Positions 58,516-64,000 of a stretch of DNA of 64,000 nt are shown piece after piece. The position numbers and the translations under genes were made by a program. Under the pieces are notes generated by a model, which was given only the letters and a program-made list of their open reading frames with translations, did no database searches and was not told the origin of the DNA. Positions within the stretch are counted from its first letter, which is position 1. Each line of letters opens with the position of its first letter. The DNA is from CAVZQN01 sp963837395 (GTDB lineage: Bacteria > Acidobacteriota > HRBIN11 > JAKEFK01): assembly GCA_963837395.1 (NCBI GenBank), contig CAWINI010000004.1, forward strand, positions 620,001 to 684,000. The letters run 5' to 3'.

Positions 58516-60822
58516 TTAGTTTTTGATCTGTGCCTTATATTGGTTTGCGTTGGTCAAAGCTTGTCTGACCAGCTGTGGTTGTTTTTTTCGATTGTAAATA
58601 TCAGCTAATAAAAAGTACGCCATCGCCTTGTGTTCCGGACTTCGCGCGAAATCCAATCCTTGTTCTGTTAATTTTAGAATCTCATCGGTGTCCGCATTTT
58701 CTTGTAATAAACCGCGTGCCAGAAACAAATAACCCATCGCATTTTTTGGAGCGATCCGGATTACTTCACGCATTTGCTGCATATATCCTTCATGATCACC
58801 ATTTCGCAGCATCAAACGTCCGAGATTAAATCGCGCGGTATAACTATCGCTGTAGCTTGCAAGTTCCGTTTCGTATTCACGATAGGCTTCATCGAACTTG
58901 CCCTGCTCTTCGTACAAAATTCCGAGATGATAATGAGCCAATGGAAATTTCGGATGATCAGCAAGAATGTTGTTCAAGGTTTTCTCTGCCTCGTCATATC
59001 GTTTTAGTCCAATCAGACACGCAACATAATTCAACTGGTTTTGCGTGAGCTTTGGCTGAATCTCCACCGCCTTTTGCAAATGCGGCAGTGCTTCAGGAAA
59101 TTGATGCAAATCCATGTAAGCCTGCCCCATCAATGCCAGCGCTTGAATATTGCGCTCATCCTCTTCAATCGCTTTTTTGCAAAGCAGAATCACTTCATCC
59201 GATTTGCTTTCATCCTGAAGAATATTTGCAAGAGAAACCAGCGCACGAATGTTAGAAGGATCTTCTTCCAGCAACGATCTTAACAGTGCGCTCGCTTCAT
59301 CTGATCGCTTTAATTCAACATAGCTTCCTGCAAGAAGTAATTTTGCTTGCGGATTTTCCGGATCCTCCCGCAGGATTTTTTCCAGAACTTCCGCCGCTTC
59401 CGCATGACGATCGTTGTTGCTTAACTCCCCTGCTTTCTGAATAGCCTCATGCACAGCCAATCGATCTTTTGGATCAATCAACTCATGAGTACTCTTATTT
59501 GATTTTGTTGTGACTGCTGAACCGATATAACCCAAAGCCGCTAGACGTTCAACAGTTTCGCTATCAAGATTTGCGGCATTCACCGCAGGCGCACCATCAC
59601 TCGTTTCTGCAACAACAGTCTTCAATCTCTTTTGATATTCACCAGCTGTCTTTGCTTCTTTTTCATACAAGTCAGCCTGTTCTTCCCGATCATTTTGCAA
59701 ATCGTAAAATTCCGGACGAGGCGCATCGATGTATTTGAAGTTTGGAGTACGCAAACTTAACAATGGAGACCATCCATACTGAATGCTTGGCGCCATCGAT
59801 TCACTGTACGCAAAAAAATCTCCGCCGCCATGATCGATCAATGACCATAGCGATGTACCCTGAACTTGTTTTGGAATTGAAATGCCGGAAGCTTCAAGCA
59901 AAGTCGGGTATAAATCGATGGTTCTTACTTGAGATGAGACTTCCAAACCACTCACCTTCGGTGCTGACAAAATAAATGGAACATGAACTGCGTAATCGTA
60001 AATAAAAAATCCATGCGTCATTTCACCATGATCACCTAAGCCTTCACCGTGATCACCCATTACTGCAATAATTGTTTTATCGCGAAGTCCACTTTTGTCC
60101 AGCCATTCCAAACATCGGCCGATTTGTGAATCCATAAATGCAATTTCGCCATCATAAAGTTGAGCCATGGTGCTTGAACCATACTCAGTTCGAAACGGTT
60201 CCGGCGGCGCATACGGTGTGTGCGGATCATATAAATGAACCCAGGCAAAAAATGGTTTGCCCTTTTGACTTTCTAACCATGAAAGCGCAGCATCCACAAC
60301 TTCATTTCCTGGTCTTTGAACCAAACCAAGATCGAGCTTTTTAAACTTCTTCAAATCAAATTGATCATCATAATGATGGAATCCTTGATTCAATCCCCAG
60401 CGTCCATCTAACACAAATGCACCCACGAATGCTCCGGTTTCGTAGCCCTGCGATGAAAATGCTTCCGCCAGAGTTAAGTTTTCAGCTGATAGCGCGGTGT
60501 TTCCGTTGATTCGAACTCCGTGATAAGTCGGATATGTTCCGGTAAGAATTGAACAATGCGCGGGCAATGTGAGTGGAGATGTCGTTGCGCATTGACGAAA
60601 CAAAATTCCATTCTTAGCTAATGAATCAATATTCGGAGTACGGATTCCTTTGTATCCATATGCAGGAAGATGATCAGCTCGAGTTGTATCGGTGGTAATC
60701 AGAAGAACGTTTGGCTTTTTGATTTTTTTTAATTGTGCAAGAGTGGATTTATTGGAATTACAACAGAGCGAGCTACAGCAAATCAAAATTATGATTGGCC
60801 ATAATTTTTGTAATTTTGACAT
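58516..60822 (-). CDS. Sulfatase-fold / TPR fusion protein
   Basis: A 768-residue protein with an N-terminal lipoprotein-type or anchor region, then an alkaline-phosphatase/sulfatase fold: NVLLITTDTTRADHLPAYGY with metal Asp residues, IGTCT-like equivalent TSPLTLPAHCSILTGTYP, and IIAVMGDHGEGLGDHGEMTHG with metal Asp-His. The nucleophile position holds Thr85 (TLPAH) rather than the formylglycine Cys or Ser, so it may act as a phospho- or phosphoethanolamine-type transferase or hydrolase. Residues 470-750 contain seven to eight TPR repeats (LVSLANILQDESKSDEVILLCKKAI, YNRKKQPQLVRQAL). Typical of Acidobacteria. Confidence 0.88.
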   Translation of the reverse strand: MSKLQKLWPIIILICCSSLCCNSNKSTLAQLKKIKKPNVLLITTDTTRADHLPAYGYKGIRTPNIDSLAKNGILFRQCATTSPLTLPAHCSILTGTYPTYHGVRINGNTALSAENLTLAEAFSSQGYETGAFVGAFVLDGRWGLNQGFHHYDDQFDLKKFKKLDLGLVQRPGNEVVDAALSWLESQKGKPFFAWVHLYDPHTPYAPPEPFRTEYGSSTMAQLYDGEIAFMDSQIGRCLEWLDKSGLRDKTIIAVMGDHGEGLGDHGEMTHGFFIYDYAVHVPFILSAPKVSGLEVSSQVRTIDLYPTLLEASGISIPKQVQGTSLWSLIDHGGGDFFAYSESMAPSIQYGWSPLLSLRTPNFKYIDAPRPEFYDLQNDREEQADLYEKEAKTAGEYQKRLKTVVAETSDGAPAVNAANLDSETVERLAALGYIGSAVTTKSNKSTHELIDPKDRLAVHEAIQKAGELSNNDRHAEAAEVLEKILREDPENPQAKLLLAGSYVELKRSDEASALLRSLLEEDPSNIRALVSLANILQDESKSDEVILLCKKAIEEDERNIQALALMGQAYMDLHQFPEALPHLQKAVEIQPKLTQNQLNYVACLIGLKRYDEAEKTLNNILADHPKFPLAHYHLGILYEEQGKFDEAYREYETELASYSDSYTARFNLGRLMLRNGDHEGYMQQMREVIRIAPKNAMGYLFLARGLLQENADTDEILKLTEQGLDFARSPEHKAMAYFLLADIYNRKKQPQLVRQALTNANQYKAQIKN

Positions 60823-60852
60823 AGCTCGCCCTATAAGTCCGTACAGGATTAT

Positions 60853-60985
60853 TCATGTCCCTCCCCCTTAGATAAGGGGGAGGTTAGGAGGGGTTTGATA
60901 AAGATCCGTTACGGAGAACTCTATCAACCCGCCTCTCGACTCTCCCCTTATCTAAGGGGGGAGAAGGGAGACCGAAACGTCCCCC
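60853..60985. repeat. Long intergenic inverted repeat
   Basis: CCTCCCCCTTAGATAAGGGG then GAGGTTAGGAGGGG, mirrored by CCGCCTCTCGACTCTCCCC and TTATCTAAGGGGGGAG. Nested hairpins between two minus-strand genes. It may be a small non-autonomous repeat or a terminator after the TonB receptor's neighbour. No gene. Confidence 0.65.
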
Positions 60986-61000
60986 TCGCCCTACCATCAA

Positions 61001-64000
61001 TTAGAACTGGTACGCTAAACCCAATCTGAATTTGCGAGACGGACTCGTCACCGCAGTTACCCTTCCTGGTGAAGAATAGTAATCTGCATTGGTGACACTG
61101 TCGTTGTTGAAAATATTAAAGGCGTCAATGCTCGCAAGGACACTCTGATTTCCAAAATTGAATTCTTTCGCAAATCGCAGATCTATGATTGTTGCTGAAG
61201 GAAGAAAATTTGGATTCTTCGGATCCATACCAACAAGAATTGGTGTTCCGCTCGGATCGATTACAGCGCCTGGAGGCGGATCATCGAAGTTCCATGAAGC
61301 GATGATCGGAAAATCTTCCAGGAACAAAACCGGACGACCGGAATGGTACCGCAACCGGACTCCAAAATCAGTTTCAATTTTTGGTACAAGATACGATCCG
61401 GAAAGTTTAAATTCATGTTTAGGAGTGAACGGAAGAATTCCTTCAAGATTGTTGATCGAATTGTTCATGCTGCTAAAGAAGGTGGTGTCCATGATCATTG
61501 GACCTTCGATGTTCACATCCTGGAACGGAAAATCTCCGCGGTGCGCAATTCCGTTTGAATCGGAGTACAGGTACGATGCAAGCATTTGCGCGCGGTTGGA
61601 GAAACGTTTTGTTACAACAAATTGCAAACCATCGTAGTTACGATGAGGTTCAACTCCATCCAGATCATCAAGATTTGTAACTTGATAATCCGTGTTGTCT
61701 GCAATCCACTGAACGTCATCACCAGTAATGGAGCCATCACCGTTGTAATCCTTCAACACGATGCTGTACAACTGAACGTTTTGCCCATTGTTCGTTGTAT
61801 ATGGGACACGTTCATATTGAAATTGTTGTCCGGTGCTACGATCAATCGGAACGTTGATCAGGATGTTACCTGTGCGTTTGTGAATGAATGTCGTAGAGAA
61901 CGACATATCATGTCCAATTTCGCGTTCAAAATTCATTGTAAATTGATCCACATATTGATTCTTTGTCCCGGGTGCAACTTGAGCTTCCCACGAATCATCA
62001 GAAGTTCTCCATTCTTCTGAGATTGGAGTTAGTCCATGTAACATTCTTGCTTGATTGGTTACCTCATCCGGATCGATGAATCCATTATGATTCGCATCAG
62101 CGACATCAAATGGAATTTCGTACATCAACCTACGTATGTCTCTTAGCGGCAAGTCAGGCCCTAATCGACGCAAGTTCTCGAGTCCGACTGGCGCGTAATA
62201 CCTTCCATATTGGCCGCGGATCATTGTTTTCCCATCACCGGTTAACTGATATGCAGCACCGATACGCGGAGACACATTGTTGAAATCAAAGACATTTCCG
62301 GTACCCTGGCGATCATGGTCCACTTGCAAATCTGAAATACTAAAATGGAGGGTGTTGGGTTGGACAAAGACATGACCGGTCTCGTATTTGTTGTTCATGT
62401 TGTCATATCGAAGTCCTAAATTTAGCGTGAGACGGCTGGAAATAGACCACTGATCATCCACAAAGAAACCGGTGTTTTTAAATGAACGTGCGGTCTCAAA
62501 AGGCTGCGTGTGAACTTCATCCACAAACCACAGCATTCCTGTATCGCCGTAGTAATCCACCATCTGTTGAGTGTACTGAGTGTAACGATAGGGATATGCG
62601 AAGTTCGCGTAGCCTGCAAAGTATCCACCGAAATCATTTCCATGACCTGTGGTGTATTGAATTCCGAATTTGATATCTTGCTGACCAAGAAAATCTTCGA
62701 CATATTGAGTCATGTCAGCTTGAATGGTGTGACGACTGGCATCATGAGCTTCGATGTAGGGGAAATGTCCATTAACACCAAACTCTTTCCACTTCCACCA
62801 GTTTATGTACCCTGAGTTCGAGGGTGCATCATCTGGTAAATGCGGATCCCAACCGGTCCAGAATCCAAGATACTTCGCAGTAACGATGCTTTTGGATCCA
62901 GGAATCCACTGCCATTGCGTGGAAATTGTATCGTTGTCTGTTTTTGCTCCATATTGCAAAGTAGAATCCCATGGCACAGCATCGCCCCAGGTCCCGCCTT
63001 CGTTATCATTTCTTTCAAAGTGATATGCAAGCCAGGCTTGATGATTGCTCCATGGTTCGGCTGAAACTTTGAAATCGTAATATTTATCATTGTTTTGCAG
63101 AATTACTGGCCAGAGTGGTTGTTTGGTATTTTCTGCAAGAAAATTCATTCCGCCAAAAAACCAGATTCGATCTTTAATGATTGGCCCACCTAATGTAAAA
63201 GCCAGCTCACGATCTCTTTCCGTCCTGCTAACCAGACTTGAAGTTGATGGATCTAATGAAAGCCAATCTTCACCAAGATCAGCATTCGAATCTGGAGTGT
63301 TATCCGCAGGATCCCCAAGCTGACTAAAAGCACCTATCTTTCCATGAAACTGGTTGCTTCCAGATTTTGTCAGAACATCAACAGCAACACCGGTTGCACT
63401 GCCATATTCTGCTTTTGCGCCGAGTGCGATAATCTGCACTTCTTCGATCGTATCGAAGTTAACATTCACCAATGATCCCCATGATGATCCGCGCGGATCG
63501 GTTGAATTGACACCGTTCACCAGGAATTCATTTTCGTTGGTACCGCTTCCATATGCGGTTGGACTTGGTAACCATGAAGAATCCCTTCCGGTATCAAACA
63601 TACCTGGCGCTGTTAAGGTCAGATCGTAAAAGGGCTCACGTGCTGTCGGCAGTCTTTGAATCGTCTCTTCATCAAATGAAATATTAACCGCTGAATTCTT
63701 ACGGTCGACAACAGGTAATGCCTCGGTTACTACAATACTTTCTTCCACTGCCCCCATTTGCATTGTCAAGTCAACAGTAGCAACAGACCCCGCAGAGATA
63801 TCAACTTTATCCCGAGTCATCATTGCAAAACCTTGCGATGATGCTGTAACCCGATATGTACCAACTGGTAGATTCAGAAATACGTACATACCATTCGCTG
63901 AGGTGTTTGTTGTTCGCTTGCCAGAAATGAGAGCGTCGCTTGTGATCTCCACCTGGACTCCCGCAATCGGTTCACCATCATCATTAAAAATGGTGCCAGT
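61001..64000 (-). CDS. TonB-dependent receptor with N-terminal carboxypeptidase-regulatory domain (Oar-like), partial
   Basis: The frame is open to the window edge, so the start lies beyond 64000. The visible N-terminus (GTIFNDDGEPIAGVQVEI..TSANGMYVFLNLPVGTYRVTASSQGF) is a CarboxypepD_reg module. A plug follows (SIVVTEALPVVDRKNSAVNISFDEETIQRLP..EFLVNGVNSTDPRGSSWG and LVNVNFDTIEEVQI), then a 22-strand type barrel ending RKFRLGLAYQF with terminal Phe. It takes up large substrates across the outer membrane using TonB energy. Position next to glycosidases suggests oligosaccharides; unproven. Confidence 0.92.
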   Translation of the reverse strand, partial: TGTIFNDDGEPIAGVQVEITSDALISGKRTTNTSANGMYVFLNLPVGTYRVTASSQGFAMMTRDKVDISAGSVATVDLTMQMGAVEESIVVTEALPVVDRKNSAVNISFDEETIQRLPTAREPFYDLTLTAPGMFDTGRDSSWLPSPTAYGSGTNENEFLVNGVNSTDPRGSSWGSLVNVNFDTIEEVQIIALGAKAEYGSATGVAVDVLTKSGSNQFHGKIGAFSQLGDPADNTPDSNADLGEDWLSLDPSTSSLVSRTERDRELAFTLGGPIIKDRIWFFGGMNFLAENTKQPLWPVILQNNDKYYDFKVSAEPWSNHQAWLAYHFERNDNEGGTWGDAVPWDSTLQYGAKTDNDTISTQWQWIPGSKSIVTAKYLGFWTGWDPHLPDDAPSNSGYINWWKWKEFGVNGHFPYIEAHDASRHTIQADMTQYVEDFLGQQDIKFGIQYTTGHGNDFGGYFAGYANFAYPYRYTQYTQQMVDYYGDTGMLWFVDEVHTQPFETARSFKNTGFFVDDQWSISSRLTLNLGLRYDNMNNKYETGHVFVQPNTLHFSISDLQVDHDRQGTGNVFDFNNVSPRIGAAYQLTGDGKTMIRGQYGRYYAPVGLENLRRLGPDLPLRDIRRLMYEIPFDVADANHNGFIDPDEVTNQARMLHGLTPISEEWRTSDDSWEAQVAPGTKNQYVDQFTMNFEREIGHDMSFSTTFIHKRTGNILINVPIDRSTGQQFQYERVPYTTNNGQNVQLYSIVLKDYNGDGSITGDDVQWIADNTDYQVTNLDDLDGVEPHRNYDGLQFVVTKRFSNRAQMLASYLYSDSNGIAHRGDFPFQDVNIEGPMIMDTTFFSSMNNSINNLEGILPFTPKHEFKLSGSYLVPKIETDFGVRLRYHSGRPVLFLEDFPIIASWNFDDPPPGAVIDPSGTPILVGMDPKNPNFLPSATIIDLRFAKEFNFGNQSVLASIDAFNIFNNDSVTNADYYSSPGRVTAVTSPSRKFRLGLAYQF

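Noticed and set aside
1..64000. tRNA or rRNA genes
   Set aside because: No cloverleaf with the TTCRANNC T-arm and no rRNA segments were recognised by eye on either strand; a tRNAscan-SE run would be decisive.

Overview
The window looks like chromosome of a free-living polysaccharide degrader, most likely Acidobacteriota. Supporting signs are two tandem ADOP-type duplicated-orphan permeases, an Oar-like TonB receptor with an N-terminal carboxypeptidase-regulatory fold, a TPR/sulfatase-fold fusion, and moderate GC. The phylum is an inference.

Region 1 (1-2.5 kb): the 3' part of an M28 carboxypeptidase, a cupin dioxygenase gene, and a remnant of an integron attC with a truncated cassette ORF.

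Region 2 (2.4-28.4 kb): a large sedentary chromosomal integron. A genuine IntI integrase (2434-3399, minus strand) faces an attI core at 3494-3500. An array of about 32 gene cassettes follows, each with one small gene and an attC site. The attC sites fall into about seven sequence families. Most are unusually long (about 183-187 bp); one family is 85 bp and one site is 63 bp. Products are mostly unknown, and about half are predicted membrane proteins, lipoproteins or secreted proteins. Several cassettes are paralogous or duplicated, and two related cassettes carry no ORF. Two identical-length (2666 bp) IS21-family copies in opposite orientation lie at 16928-19593 and 21909-24574. The four cassettes between them are inverted. 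Their 5-bp target duplications match only when exchanged between copies, which shows an inversion by recombination between the two IS. An IS110/IS1111-type element (24659-26208) sits exactly in an attC R'' end. Its 3' non-coding region carries loops that match the attC target and its own left end, as expected of a bridge/seek guide RNA. The array decays at its distal end into truncated attC sequence and two GC-richer cassettes.

Region 3 (28.4-43 kb): ordinary chromosome with SRPBCC, GNAT, DUF4440-type, DUF502, NIPSNAP/HxlR, cysteine-synthase-like, MFS-spermidine synthase, ADOP permease and Dph6-like genes.

Region 4 (43-64 kb): an RTX-like calcium-binding repeat protein with a structured leader, a CBM9/DUF5916 protein, a GH9 glycosidase, an FG-GAP protein, and a minus-strand cluster for glucosamine/chitosan use (deacetylase, SIS-type GlcN-6-P deaminase, ROK kinase, sugar MFS, GH2 exo-glucosaminidase). 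A sulfatase-fold/TPR protein and a TonB receptor running off the window follow. Dispersed hairpin repeats mark many intergenic gaps.

Several genes carry single frameshifts (Imm33-like, RibD-like, istA in both IS copies, DUF5916, deacetylase, GH2). These may be real decay or residual indel errors in the assembly.
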